A stretch of 64,000 nucleotides of DNA from Saccharomycopsis fibuligera x Saccharomycopsis cf. fibuligera. Taxonomy: Eukaryota; Ascomycota; Saccharomycetes; Ascoideales; Saccharomycopsidaceae. The position numbers and the translations under genes were made by a program. Below, piece by piece: positions 49,360-59,753 of this stretch (positions are counted from its first letter, which is position 1; every line of letters starts with the position of its first letter). The notes beneath the pieces were generated by a model. It was not told the origin of the DNA, made no database searches, and worked only from the letters and a program-made list of their open reading frames with translations. The stretch spans positions 2,170,001-2,234,000 of the forward strand of contig CP012817.1 of NCBI GenBank assembly GCA_001936135.1, read 5' to 3'.

Positions 49360-50274
49360 TCATGTCAACTTAGAAAAGTCAACGTCGAAACTAGACCCAC
49401 ATCCACAAGCACTTTTGGTGTATGGACTGTCTATGACCTTGAAAGACGTACCAATCAATTCTTTAACGTAGTCCACTTTCGACTCTCTCAAAATTTGCAA
49501 ACTTGAAAAATCCAACACTACTTTAGCATCATCTCTGATAAAAATTGATACTTCTTCATCAACAAGATCATCTTTGGACAAATCCTGCCAACTGGATTTA
49601 CTGCTATTCAAGTCCTGTTTGATGATTTGATCTTTGTACAAGTCCACTAGCTTCAAATTGTACTGGAACCCATGACATCCACCGCTTTCTACCGTTATCC
49701 TCAAGGCTAAATTACTGTTGTTATCATCCTTCATCAACTTGTTAAGCTGACTGGCAGCTTTCTTACCAATGGCAATCTTCAAAAGAACTTTCTTTGACTC
49801 ATCTTCTTCGTCAGTGTAAAATTTATTGAATACTTGAGTTTCCTCAAACGTGGTATCAAGATCTTCCACTAATGAGTTGGCTGGTTTCTTTGCATTATTG
49901 GTATTGTTAGTGATATTAGTATTGTTGTTTACTGTGTTTGTTGTAATGGTATTCGATGTGACGGATTCCGTGGAAGCAAAACGGTCCGGAAAAGCATCTC
50001 TGTTTGTCGCAGGCTGCGCGTGAAAGGATCTTGAAGATAAGATGCTGTAGTTCAACACCGCAGTTGATCTTGGTATTGTGATGATTCTGTGGTGAGAGAT
50101 TCTCCCAAGTTTATTAGTAGATCCACTTTTGGTCAAAGAACTAAAAACTCTGGTTATGCTTTGTGGAGATGGCAGCAAGTGAGTAATCCATCTCAGCAGG
50201 AGAGATCTCTGCACTATTGGCGGTGTAATACAGGACCGTAGCATAGCTTTGCTTGAAGGGCTGGTAACAACCAT
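49360..50274 (-). CDS. ISA2: Mitochondrial iron-sulfur cluster assembly protein Isa2
   Basis: 304 residues. The N-terminus is rich in Arg, Ser and Leu (MLRSCITPPIVQRSLLLRW), a mitochondrial presequence; a second in-frame ATG at codon 11 could also start it. A long Asn/Thr-rich linker precedes the A-type scaffold domain: ITVESGGCHGFQYNL, LRESKVDYVKELIGTSFKVI and the closing SACGCGSSFDVDF. The Cys in GGCHGF plus the CGCG pair are the three cluster ligands. The GFQYNL and GTSFKV details match Isa2 rather than Isa1. With Isa1 and Iba57 it matures [4Fe-4S] clusters for aconitase, lipoate synthase and biotin synthase. Confidence 0.93.
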   Translation of the reverse strand: MVVTSPSSKAMLRSCITPPIVQRSLLLRWITHLLPSPQSITRVFSSLTKSGSTNKLGRISHHRIITIPRSTAVLNYSILSSRSFHAQPATNRDAFPDRFASTESVTSNTITTNTVNNNTNITNNTNNAKKPANSLVEDLDTTFEETQVFNKFYTDEEDESKKVLLKIAIGKKAASQLNKLMKDDNNSNLALRITVESGGCHGFQYNLKLVDLYKDQIIKQDLNSSKSSWQDLSKDDLVDEEVSIFIRDDAKVVLDFSSLQILRESKVDYVKELIGTSFKVIDSPYTKSACGCGSSFDVDFSKLT

Positions 50275-50701
50275 ATCTCTATTGTTGCAATTAATTGGGG
50301 GTATATGTCAAGAAGAAGATTTGTCTACTATTATTAGTTGTAGGTTGTTGATATTAGTAATGTCCTATATTTCTACCGCTAAGAAAACTGACTTTTTTCG
50401 TAGCGCCTATGATTACGTAACACTGACATCTATAACATGCCTCTTTCGGCTTTAGAGTCTTAACTCAGAACTTTCAACCATCTCTACATTACCAGAAATT
50501 GGAATGTACCGCATTTTCAGTTAAACATTCAATTAACTAGTGACTAGTATGGTTCACGCTTACTAAAAAGTTATAAATTTGTAATTTAAGAATCTAGAAT
50601 GATGTCAAATACATGAGCTTAAAGATACTAAAACCTACATCATTAATTCATCCGGATGCCTATATACTGAATGTTCAAGCAGGAATACTTACCATTCAAA
50701 A
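50275..50701. promoter_or_regulatory. ISA2 promoter and SEC9 3' flank
   Basis: 427 bp. AT-rich, with no repeat or motif I would assign. Confidence 0.45.
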
Positions 50702-52114
50702 TTACTTGTGAGTAATAGCATATAAGCGGTCTTTGTTTTGCTGTACCCCAATATCCAATGTGTCCATACTGTCTTCCACCGTGCGAAGTCTTTCGTTCTG
50801 TTTATCAACCTCATTTCCTTGAGATTGAGCCAACTTCTTTAATCTCAGAGCATAACCATGGATCTCATTCATGTTATGACCGATTTGTAGTTCCTTTTCT
50901 TCTTCTTCAGAATCTTCTTCATCAAACAAATACTTGCGATGCTGCTCTAATGCTGCGTCCCTAGTTTTACGTTCCTCAACAGTACCATTCTTGCTACTGA
51001 CGTACAAATTCTCTTTGATTCTTCGCTCACTTTGCTGGAATTCTCTTCTTTGTTGATCAGACAATGCTTTGTCAGCAATAATCTCTGCTCTAAGCTTGTC
51101 TTCTCTTTGTTTTAATCTACTCTTCTTGTTGAATGGGTTTTTTGGCGCTCTGAATACATCACCGGCAGTTCTTAACTCTTTAGCTCTTTCAGTACCAATT
51201 CTATTTTGAGTATGTGCCAATCGTAAATTGTTTTCCGTCATATAAACTTGGGTTGACTGGCTACCCAACATCCCCATGGTGTTCTGCCCCGAAAGCTCCG
51301 CTTCTCTAGCTAATTCCAACGTACGTTGAGTTGAAGCAAGTGATTTGTCTCTAGTAAAAGACAATTCACCTTTGATTTCTTCAAGTTCATTCTCCTCCTC
51401 TTGTTTGGCTTTCTCTTCTTCTGTCAACTCTGGTTGATATGGCTGTTGTTGTTGTACCTGCTCTTGGTCATAATCGTGATTATAATCAAAGCGGCTACCT
51501 GATGGAGCATTGAGGTCTTCTTCATCATCTCCGTAACTATCATTTAAAGCTGAGTTAAATGTTTTGGTTGGGGCATTCAAATCATCTTCGTCATAAGTAG
51601 CCGCACTTAACCCATACTGACCACCATGGAAACCTTTTTCCTCAACGGCGCCCGGTGGCTGCTGTCCGGGCTGCTGTTGCTGCTGTTGGTCTTGACCTTG
51701 ATGTGAAAAACTGTTACTTTTGTTATGCTGGTATGACCCGCTATTTGTATTATGTAGCCGGTCATGAAGTTTCGCTACCTGGTCATTATGATGTTTCTCT
51801 CTCGAAATTCGCTTCTTGTAATCCTTATACGTTTCCTCATAGTTAGCAGTTTCTTGAGCAGCACTAAATGGACCACCTGGCCCACCAACTCTACCCTTCT
51901 CATCCGCACCAACAGGGACACTGTTACCCTTGTATTGCGGAGCTCTACTAACAGGTTCAAAACGTGGCTCAAGCGGACCCGGTTTTTTTCGTGTCGCATA
52001 GTCCTTGAAGGCTTCGAACTTGTTTTCCGTCATATTCATCGAAGTGCTGCCGTATGGATTGAAATCTTCATCTTCTTCCCTGGCTTCTTTCTTCTTCCTG
52101 CTGAAAATGCCCAT
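50702..52114 (-). CDS. SEC9: Exocytic t-SNARE Sec9 (SNAP-25 family)
   Basis: 470 residues from the ATG at 52114 (MGIFSRKKKEAREEDEDF). An upstream in-frame ATG exists at 52144, but the shorter start matches the MG-Phe/Lys-rich start of Sec9. The N-terminal half is polar with KFEAFKDYATRKKPGP, which is conserved in Candida Sec9, plus polyQ/P segments. Two SNARE helices follow: the first around LTEEEKAKQEEENELEEIKG to TAGDVFR (about 240-320), the second at the C-terminus (IGHNMNEIHGYALRLKKLAQ to VQQNKDRLYAITHK), with a Gln as zero-layer residue in EVDKQNERL. No membrane anchor or Cys-rich palmitoylation patch, as in yeast Sec9. It pairs with Sso1/2 and Snc1/2 for fusion at the plasma membrane. 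Confidence 0.95.
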   Translation of the reverse strand: MGIFSRKKKEAREEDEDFNPYGSTSMNMTENKFEAFKDYATRKKPGPLEPRFEPVSRAPQYKGNSVPVGADEKGRVGGPGGPFSAAQETANYEETYKDYKKRISREKHHNDQVAKLHDRLHNTNSGSYQHNKSNSFSHQGQDQQQQQQPGQQPPGAVEEKGFHGGQYGLSAATYDEDDLNAPTKTFNSALNDSYGDDEEDLNAPSGSRFDYNHDYDQEQVQQQQPYQPELTEEEKAKQEEENELEEIKGELSFTRDKSLASTQRTLELAREAELSGQNTMGMLGSQSTQVYMTENNLRLAHTQNRIGTERAKELRTAGDVFRAPKNPFNKKSRLKQREDKLRAEIIADKALSDQQRREFQQSERRIKENLYVSSKNGTVEERKTRDAALEQHRKYLFDEEDSEEEEKELQIGHNMNEIHGYALRLKKLAQSQGNEVDKQNERLRTVEDSMDTLDIGVQQNKDRLYAITHK

Positions 52115-52270
52115 GATTGCGTGGTGATAATCAAAGAGATGCACTGTAGCGAAGAATAAAAAATAAGTATAAATGAAAATGTTCCTTTCTGTTGAAATTG
52201 TGAAGTGTGCAACTTTAGCTATAATAGTATGGTAGTAACAATAATCTTAATTTCGTCTTCGTATGTAGAG

Positions 52271-52306
52271 GCGATGAGGGCGATGAGGGCGATGAGGGCG
52301 ATGAGG
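52271..52306. repeat. 9-bp minisatellite gcgatgagg, four copies
   Basis: Four perfect units from 52271, each with GCGATGAG, the core of the yeast PAC element. They lie about 160-190 bp upstream of the SEC9 ATG. Confidence 0.93.
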
Positions 52307-52688
52307 GCAATGTTGGGTTGCCCTACCTATATTCGGAAAAACGCTGCATACTATGTCGCTGTGCTAATATACCACAGCAAATCAGCAAAGCACTTTGACT
52401 GATGCATTTCACTTTCTTGTCATTTTCAGCTTCAAAGAAACTGAAAGCGCATAGATATACTTCAAAGTTGGGACAAATGTTTAAACTGAAATTATTATGA
52501 GTATTATTGAGCTGCAAGCAAGTCAACTAAAAATTGAGTAACTATAGAAAGCGTAATATAAGGTAGAAATATAATTACTAATTTGCAGAATGTAAAGAAA
52601 TTAACGACGGCAACGTAAAAATAGTAAAGAATTGCAATTGAACAAACAAATAACTGCAAAATAGGCAAAACAAAAGGCAAAAAAAAAA

Positions 52689-52724
52689 ATAATAATAATA
52701 ATAATAATGATAATAATAATAATG

Positions 52725-52792
<68 letters not shown>
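52689..52792. repeat. AAT trinucleotide microsatellite
   Basis: More than 30 AAT units with a few GAT interruptions lie on the plus strand (ATT on the other) in noncoding sequence. Confidence 0.93.
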
Positions 52793-52795
<3 letters not shown>

Positions 52796-53230
52796 CTAAG
52801 TAACAAAACAGACAACATGAATCTAAAAGTGAGGTATCATCAAGAGAACATAAAAACAAAATGTAAAGCATAGAAAGCCAAAGAATAAAAATCAACATAA
52901 AATGAAAAGAAAAACAGATGAAGTATGATATAGTAAAACAGCAAAACAGCAACGAAAAGATAATAAACAAATTTAACCGATGTATCTGGAAAAAATGAAA
53001 GATAATAAAAAACCGATGAATAAAACAAAAGTAGGTATCAAATGCAAGCGGAATGATTAAACAGAATCAGAATAGTTCAATGGAAAAATGAAAAATATAA
53101 AAATGAATTGAAAAAGCAAAGACCACAATACAAAAAAACCAATAAAATAGAAAAAAAAAAACAAAAAAAAAAAAAAAAAAAAACAAAGCATGAAGCACAC
53201 GAAGTCATACCATGTAAATATGAACATTAT

Positions 53231-56146
53231 TCAAAACCACACGGATAGCTTGGATTTAACCAATTCAAAAAACCCATAAATTTTTCCAGGTGGTTCCTGG
53301 ATTTTAACAGTACCACTACTCAAATCCTCCTTTTTATTAATACTCTTAGCCTTGCTCTTTGTTAACTTGTTGTTCGTTGCCACCAGCAAGTCGTCCCTTG
53401 ACTTGGCCTTGGATAAACTTAATGAGCTAAAGTTTTTGATAAAGTTTAGCTCCGCTAGTCTAGAATATTTCCTGGAAGTCGTTGTTTTTGCTTCTGGTAC
53501 TCTTGTTGTTGATGTACGGCCATTATCCTCACTTGCAACCCTAACCCCGTTGTCATTATTATCGACGTTAGCATCGAAATTTTCGGTTCCGTCTTCAGCA
53601 TCATAGAAAATTTGCTCGTTATTATGGTGTTGTACCAGGTGGTGATTGTGGTAGCGAAGTTGAGGATTATAAAAATGTTTCTTGCTCTCACCGTAAACTG
53701 GTTCAAGATCTTGAACTGCTGATTCAAACAATGGAGTTTGCATAAAATTAACTGGAGCATCAGGAGAAGAATTAAAATCATAATGGCTGCTATTTCTTCT
53801 TGAACTGGCACCACTAATCCCAGTAAATCCACTTAACCCAGCTGAAAATTTTCTATTAAGTTTAAGTCTTGAATTTGCTGATGTGAAACTTATTTTGCTA
53901 CTGGCAACTGATGCTGACCGATAACCTCTAAGCCTATCTGAAAAAATATCGCTTTGGTCTTTGCTAAGATCAAATATCGATCTGCTGTTATTATTACTTG
54001 TTTTGTTTTTTCTAAAGGAGAGTCTTCTGAATATTAAGCGAGATTTTCCGATGGTACTGTTGTTGTGATAATTAGCGGCGGTAGTGCTAGCATCATCATG
54101 ATTACTGACCAGCAAGTGTGATAATGACGCTGCACTATGGGAATAATAAGCGTTATCTAAATTATCGGGTTTTCTGTATCCTCGCATAGACCGGGATCTT
54201 CTTCTGTATCTTGAATCTTCATATAATCTATATCCATGACTATAGTTATCGCTGAAAGCAAGGCTGGATTTATTTGATGCTTTGGTTGAAGATCTTGAAT
54301 TATTGCGGTTGACTTTGAGAGCTCTCTTGACAACACTAGAAGTTACTGACTCATTAAATTCTGGTTTCTCTGTATAGTCAGTTTTTTTTAGCTGTTTTTC
54401 ATTGAAAAACTGAGTAGTTTCTCCTCTTTTTTCCTGTGACTCTTTCTCATCCTCATCTTCATCTTCTTCCTCTTCCCGAATAGTAAAATTATTTTGGTCT
54501 ATAGAACCATCAATCAATCCTGAGTCATCATAAAAAATCTCTGGATGCTCATATTCGGTAATTTCTTCGTTAAACCTAACTGTATTATTTACATTAGTGC
54601 TAGAAACCTTTGAAGCAGGAGTAGTTTTATTGATGTTACAAAGAGAGTTAGCTGGTTGTTCCATCTTCTGTTGTGGCTGTTGAGATTGTTGTTGCTTTTG
54701 TTGTGGAGCATCAGTTAGCCCTGCTAGATCAGATCTCACTGATGAAGAAGCAATAATCATTGATCTAATTCTTTCATTCTCTGACTGCTGACTAGCATTT
54801 TCCTGGCCCTTGACATTAAACAAATACGAAAATTCAGTCAATTTGTGATCAATACTACCTTCCCTAGGTAAATGTGACTGAACGCGTGTTTGTGTTTGTG
54901 TTTGTGCTTGCAATTGCAAGGGATAAATATCACGATTCTCTGTATCAGAAATTGAGCTGCTAATTAAGTCATGAGTATCCCTGTCAAAAATAGATTCAGA
55001 AATGATGGAATTTGAAGATTTAGTTTTGTTGATTGGATAAACTGTTTCATCATCATTAATATTCTCGGACATAGTGTCAAACAATGGACGCTCAGACATC
55101 ATACTTCCAGCAATGCTTGCGCTACTTGACAAAGTTGAATGCCTGCCGGCATCACCACTTAGTGGTTTTTCCGAAGAAAAGCTAGCGGCCATAGCAGTTC
55201 TTGGTAAAGAATTTGATGAATTTCTTGGTAAAGAGCTGGTCGAATGTCTTGGCAAAGAAGTGGAAGAGTCTCTAGATAAACTGTTTCTACTATAGATGGG
55301 ATTATGCGTGAAAGCAGTTGTCACATAGTTTCTTTGTTTAGTGATTCTTGGTGGAGTCAACACGCTTACGGTGCTGTTGTTGGAGATAACAGTTGTATCA
55401 GGAGCGGTGTCATCTTGAGCTGGGGATGCAATGAACAGAGATACTGCTATTGGCTGCGTTTCTTCTGCAGCGGAAAAATCAGTAGATTGATTTGGAGATT
55501 GAGGCTTGAATTTAGGATCTATAGTAACGTTCTTTTTATATGAGTTAGATCTCAGGTTGTACTTGTAATCGTCACCATTATCCTTAATATTATTATTAAC
55601 ATTTTCCTTATCGGATACATCACTAGGCACGAGCTCTCCATTTCTGCTTATTTTGAAACGGTTAGGAAATACTGGAGAAGTAGGGCAGCTGAGATCGGAG
55701 TCAAGAGAAGTTTCCGTGGCTTTCTTTAAACGGTTATTCACACTAGTTTTCTTTAATGCTGTTTGTTTAGAAGCAGACGTGTTGTTTTCAAAAAGAGAAA
55801 TCTTGCTCATTATTGAATTGTTTCTTCTTTGTCTTGAGCCATTCTGAGTAGATACAACAAAACTTGACTTCGCGGTTTTGAGTGGTGTGTCTTCTAAAAA
55901 ATCCTTTTCGCTATTTTTATTGGTTTGCCTTTGGCTTTTGCTGGGACTAAGGGATGAGGCTGATATCAACACGGTCTGTGGATCTGTTTGAATTTGTTTT
56001 TCTTTTTGCGATAACTTTTCGTCCAATAACACCTTACTGAATCTCTTGATGGCAACTAAATTGGTAGATGACACTGAAGAGTTAGCATTTTTGTAGAAAG
56101 TGCTAGTTGCTTTGCCTGAATTCTGTTCCAGTATCACTTCAGACAT
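53231..56146 (-). CDS. Uncharacterised 971-residue Ser/Asn-rich protein
   Basis: Not recognised. The protein is polar and mostly disordered: Ser, Asn, Thr and Arg dominate, with acidic runs near 560-575 (EEEEDEDEDE) and no membrane span. It has a short hydrophobic C-terminus (KIYGFFELVKSKLSVWF). NNTVRFNEEITEYEHPEIFYD (about 525-545) has a VRF core that resembles the PP1-docking pattern and is the most ordered-looking part, with an acidic/aromatic follow-up. Basic blocks such as RYRRRSRSMRGYRK and RLIFRRLSFRKNK suggest phospho-regulated or membrane-binding sites. Sequence like TPLKTAK and SLSPSKS offers many Ser-Pro phosphosites. A cell-cortex or signalling scaffold is possible, but that is only an impression. 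The ORF is uninterrupted with normal codon use, so it is a real gene. Confidence 0.85.
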   Translation of the reverse strand: MSEVILEQNSGKATSTFYKNANSSVSSTNLVAIKRFSKVLLDEKLSQKEKQIQTDPQTVLISASSLSPSKSQRQTNKNSEKDFLEDTPLKTAKSSFVVSTQNGSRQRRNNSIMSKISLFENNTSASKQTALKKTSVNNRLKKATETSLDSDLSCPTSPVFPNRFKISRNGELVPSDVSDKENVNNNIKDNGDDYKYNLRSNSYKKNVTIDPKFKPQSPNQSTDFSAAEETQPIAVSLFIASPAQDDTAPDTTVISNNSTVSVLTPPRITKQRNYVTTAFTHNPIYSRNSLSRDSSTSLPRHSTSSLPRNSSNSLPRTAMAASFSSEKPLSGDAGRHSTLSSSASIAGSMMSERPLFDTMSENINDDETVYPINKTKSSNSIISESIFDRDTHDLISSSISDTENRDIYPLQLQAQTQTQTRVQSHLPREGSIDHKLTEFSYLFNVKGQENASQQSENERIRSMIIASSSVRSDLAGLTDAPQQKQQQSQQPQQKMEQPANSLCNINKTTPASKVSSTNVNNTVRFNEEITEYEHPEIFYDDSGLIDGSIDQNNFTIREEEEDEDEDEKESQEKRGETTQFFNEKQLKKTDYTEKPEFNESVTSSVVKRALKVNRNNSRSSTKASNKSSLAFSDNYSHGYRLYEDSRYRRRSRSMRGYRKPDNLDNAYYSHSAASLSHLLVSNHDDASTTAANYHNNSTIGKSRLIFRRLSFRKNKTSNNNSRSIFDLSKDQSDIFSDRLRGYRSASVASSKISFTSANSRLKLNRKFSAGLSGFTGISGASSRRNSSHYDFNSSPDAPVNFMQTPLFESAVQDLEPVYGESKKHFYNPQLRYHNHHLVQHHNNEQIFYDAEDGTENFDANVDNNDNGVRVASEDNGRTSTTRVPEAKTTTSRKYSRLAELNFIKNFSSLSLSKAKSRDDLLVATNNKLTKSKAKSINKKEDLSSGTVKIQEPPGKIYGFFELVKSKLSVWF

Positions 56147-57288
56147 AGCTGTATTCGTAAAGTTAAGTGGTTATTTCAATTTAGTAGAAGTTTTTTTGTG
56201 CATAAAAGTTATTGTAAACAGTTCGTGATAGAAAATAAATATACAGCAAAGACTTTTTGGTAGAATTATCAGCTATTGGATGGTCTAGTAAAGAGGTCTA
56301 TGTGTAAGCGGTGGTGTAGTTTCCAACAGTTATGACCAAGTAGCATTTATTTTCATTTTAATAATTTTTTTTTTTTTTGGTAATTTTTTCTTCCTCCAAT
56401 TTCTGTCTACCGCTCCAAAACAGATCAAACCCAAACAGGAAACGCGGATCACCGCGCCGCGATTACTGGAATCTGACACTAGAAAAAACTTAAGACAAAC
56501 TTGTAAGTAGCTATGCATGCCACACCGGTCATTGACTACTGTTAAAATAGCTGTCAGTTTGCTCTGATTCCCTTCATAAAACTAAGGCGAACATGTAATA
56601 TCGTGCTATGTTCAAAGTGACAAAGCTGAATTTAAACATAGGAATGAGGCATCATCCGGTACGCATGTGATATCGCATGACCATAAGTTACACTATTATA
56701 GCTAGATAAGACTACTGAATATTTGCAGTTCGTGATTTAGCTAAATCCAGCCCTGTTCAAATAATTCTGCAGGTTATTTGAATTATGATATAAAATTATG
56801 ATACATATATTGTGAGAGAAAAGCTGTGAACCGTTTTCAAAAATAAGTGACACCGGCTGAGCAACGTCGTGAAGAGAGAAGCCGAAGTTTTAGGAAAGGA
56901 TATATAAAAAAACATAAAAAGGGGAACCTTGTTTAATGTAAGCGATAATCAGATTTCAATTTTAATGTATGTTTGTGTTTGTTCTGTAGGGCTGACACCA
57001 GAGAAACGGCTAGTATGATACATTATTGATGAGATTCTTCTCATGAAAGATGAATGGATGAATGATATAAATGGATAGTTGATGGGTCATTTGCAACGCC
57101 TGCTTCGCGGCTTTCAGTACTCCTCCCCTAACTGCGCGAGCTTAATTTGAAAGAAACCTGTCGCTTGAAAATGAATTGTGAATCAACAAACATGTCATTG
57201 ATTGGTTTGCTTGTTTGTTTGTTTTTGGTTGTTTTCGGTTGTTTTTGGTTGTTTTTGTTTGTTTTTGTTTGTTTTTGGTTGTTTTCAG
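56147..57288. promoter_or_regulatory. Upstream region of the 971-aa gene and VPS55 3' flank
   Basis: 1142 bp. The part next to VPS55 is a T/G-rich repeat (57203-57287) with units close to GGTTGTTTTT and GGTTGTTTTC. A T run with interruptions sits near 56367-56379. No gene or RNA recognised. Confidence 0.5.
57203..57287. repeat. TTG-rich degenerate minisatellite
   Basis: About eight imperfect copies of a 10-bp unit, ggttgtttt[t/c] or variants, directly after the VPS55 stop on its opposite strand. Confidence 0.8.
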
Positions 57289-57705
57289 TCAAATGTCAAG
57301 GCTTTCTTCTTCTTGAGGATCAAAAAAGCTAGTGAACAACACCACAGTTGCGAATATTAAAGAACCCCCAATCTCCGTCAACACCGTAGCAGTATAGGTG
57401 AGCACATGCGAGTGGCACAATACCATTGGCAACCCGAAACCAGACACCGTTAGGAAGCTGGCCAAAAAGCGACCCAAATCCTGCACTTGACCCGAACTCT
57501 CATTCATCAAATCATCATAAAACCCACTGGATGAAAATCCATTGGACATCACCACGGGCAAATACGCCACGGCAAACACCAAGGCAGCAATGATGGGGAA
57601 CCAGTTGCCGTATATCGCCCCAGCTAACACCACAAGCAAGAAGCCTACGGCTAGCACCGACGAGAGGCCAATTATTTTGGTCAATGGTTTCACTGTATAA
57701 GGCAT
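57289..57705 (-). CDS. VPS55: Endosomal membrane protein Vps55
   Basis: 138 residues with four predicted membrane spans. MPYTVKPLTKIIGLSSVLAV starts the protein. The loop NGFSSSGFYDDLMNESSG and the last span LTEIGGSLIFATVVLFTSFF are typical, and SGFGLPMVLCHSH is the family signature. It is the homologue of mammalian OB-RGRP/LEPROT. Vps55 forms a complex with Vps68 and acts late in endosome-to-vacuole sorting. The tail PQEEESLDI is short and acidic. The gene diverges from MRF1 with a short spacer. Confidence 0.95.
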   Translation of the reverse strand: MPYTVKPLTKIIGLSSVLAVGFLLVVLAGAIYGNWFPIIAALVFAVAYLPVVMSNGFSSSGFYDDLMNESSGQVQDLGRFLASFLTVSGFGLPMVLCHSHVLTYTATVLTEIGGSLIFATVVLFTSFFDPQEEESLDI

Positions 57706-58008
57706 TATTATTGTTGAAAGTAACCGGAAGGGAGGAAGGAAGGAAGGAAGGAAAGATGGTGGTCTGGCTAGCTGTTATTCATAGATGCTGTGGCCTTTGG
57801 CTGAGTACTTGGATATTGATTAATTGTGGTGTAATACACTACAATGGCTTATGATCCCTTCAAGCATCGGGTAGGGTAATAAACAATGTACACCATATAT
57901 ACGGATACTTAAATCAGCTAAAAATGCCAGAAAATTTCAAACCAAAAACACTCTTAAAGAGCATCATAGTTGTATCATTTGAGACCAGACCGTACCGGCC
58001 ACAACATA
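57706..58008. promoter_or_regulatory. VPS55/MRF1 divergent promoter
   Basis: About 300 bp with a GGAA tetranucleotide run (57731-57752) close to the VPS55 start. Confidence 0.55.
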
Positions 58009-59289
58009 ATGTTCAGAGCCAGAGTGCCCATACTTTGCAAGAGGATTACCCTTTGTCGTCAGTACAAAATATGTCTTAGTGCACAACTCAATACCTCTAC
58101 TAAATTCGACAGTTATCCTTTCAAACGCAGATACTCCACCGAGGCAGAAGAGCCTGAAGTTGAACTTCATCCATCGCTTGTAAAGCGAGCCTCTCAGCTC
58201 AGCGTCGAACTTCAGCAGCTCCAGGACAAAATCTCAGACGGTTCCACTTTCAACGTCAATGACCAAAAACGTTTTTCTGAGCTTTCTAGTGTCACTGATT
58301 TGTACAATAGATACGTGCGTAATATCACCAACTTTAATGAACTCAAACAGCTAATTGGTGACGAACAATTAAGCGAAGAAGACGAATCTCTAAAAGAAGA
58401 AGCACAACTAGAATTGCAAGAACTCGAACCAAAACTAGTAGCTATTGCCTCTGATTTGAAAATGAAGCTTTTGCCACCACATCCGTTTGACTCTAAGCCA
58501 TGTATTCTTGAACTACGACCTGGAGTTGGTGGGGATGAGGCAGCTATCTTCACTCAGAACTTACTCGATATGTACGTTAACTACGCTAATCACAAAAGAT
58601 GGCCATGCCATATAATCAGTCAGACCAAAACTGACAAAGGCTTAGTAAGTGCTGCATTATCGATTGATGAACCAGGAAGTTACAAGATAATGAAGTTTGA
58701 AAAAGGTGTACATAGAGTGCAGCGAATCCCTGAGACAGAAACTAAGGGAAGAACTCATACGTCTACAGCAGCGGTGCTTGTTCTACCTAAGATTTCAGAA
58801 GACAATGAAAATCCAGAGGCAGATCAGCGAGAATTTAAGCCAGATGAGATCAGGATCGATGTGATGAGAGCTAGAGGTAAAGGTGGACAGCACGTTAATA
58901 CTACTGATTCAGCTGTGCGAATCACTCATTTCCCATCAGGAATTGTGGTGTCAATGCAAGACGAAAGATCACAACATAAAAACAAGGCTAAAGCGTTTGC
59001 CATTTTGAGAGCCAGAATTGCAGAAAAAGAAGAAGCTGAAAGAGTGGAAAGAGAAAGAAAAATGAGAACGTCACAGGTGACAACTACTGATCGGTCAGAT
59101 AAAGTGAGAACTTACAATTTTAGTCAGAATAGAATCACTGATCACAGATGTGGGTTTTCATTGCACGATATTGCCGGTTGCATGAATGGGACTAGGTTAG
59201 AGGATATTATAAAAGCGGTAGAGAAAAACTATAATGAAGAAAGAGCAAGAGATTTATTAGAGTTGGAGAAAGCTAAAGAAAGCAAATAA
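58009..59289 (+). CDS. MRF1: Mitochondrial peptide chain release factor 1
   Basis: 426 residues from the ATG at 58009 (MFRARVPILCKRITLCRQYK), an Arg-rich presequence. The reading frame is open further upstream but without an ATG. Helical N-terminal domain, then LRPGVGGDEAAIFTQNLLDM, the family signature before the decoding region. The catalytic loop RGKGGQHVNTTDSAVR carries the GGQ that triggers peptidyl-tRNA hydrolysis, and SMQDERSQHKNKAKA with TYNFSQNRITDHRCGFSLHD follows. The PxT-type decoding motif of class-1 factors lies in the HRVQRIPETETKGRTHTS region. It reads UAA and UAG in mitochondria. It converges on XDJ1. Confidence 0.96.
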   Translation: MFRARVPILCKRITLCRQYKICLSAQLNTSTKFDSYPFKRRYSTEAEEPEVELHPSLVKRASQLSVELQQLQDKISDGSTFNVNDQKRFSELSSVTDLYNRYVRNITNFNELKQLIGDEQLSEEDESLKEEAQLELQELEPKLVAIASDLKMKLLPPHPFDSKPCILELRPGVGGDEAAIFTQNLLDMYVNYANHKRWPCHIISQTKTDKGLVSAALSIDEPGSYKIMKFEKGVHRVQRIPETETKGRTHTSTAAVLVLPKISEDNENPEADQREFKPDEIRIDVMRARGKGGQHVNTTDSAVRITHFPSGIVVSMQDERSQHKNKAKAFAILRARIAEKEEAERVERERKMRTSQVTTTDRSDKVRTYNFSQNRITDHRCGFSLHDIAGCMNGTRLEDIIKAVEKNYNEERARDLLELEKAKESK

Positions 59290-59484
59290 TGTAAATAAAT
59301 TGTAAATAAATAGAACTACGTTAAAGAAAAAACAGCATGTAGGTCATCGGGTATTAGGAGCTCTAATATTGAATGTGAAATACTCTTGAAAAGAGCAAAA
59401 AAAGCAAAAAAGACAAAAAAAAAAGACTATTCACAGGGGGGATACCAAAGAAAATTTGGATTATAAATGTTTGTAATGAGTAAA

Positions 59485-59522
<38 letters not shown>

Positions 59523-59753
59523 AGAGAATAAAGTAAATGAAGTAAAGTGCGCACAATATAATTTATGCTGTAGGAATGCAAAAACAACAAAATATCAGAA
59601 TAATGAGAGATCAATTAAAAACTCAAAGTATGAATCTCGATATGCAAAGAGTAAAATGAATAAAACAAAAAACAAGAGAAATTAAAAATCAACAAACTGA
59701 GGAAATATCTCTAAGAGTTTGCAAAACAATAATTTGTGAGGTTAAATGTACTA
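59290..59753. other. Convergent spacer MRF1/XDJ1
   Basis: 464 bp, AT-rich, with an A34 run at 59486-59519. No gene. Confidence 0.6.
59486..59519. repeat. Homopolymer A34
   Basis: An uninterrupted run of 34 A between convergent genes. Confidence 0.95.

Larger units (their letters stand above)
52115..53230. other. SEC9 promoter and 3' flank of the 971-aa gene; microsatellites
   Basis: 1116 bp. It contains the GCGATGAGG minisatellite near SEC9, an AAT microsatellite, and A-rich tracts (about 53143-53181). T-rich and A-rich strands produce long simple frames that I reject as genes. Confidence 0.55.

Noticed and set aside
52504-52970. Long poly-Leu and poly-Tyr frames over the AAT microsatellite
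   Set aside because: They are translations of simple repeats.
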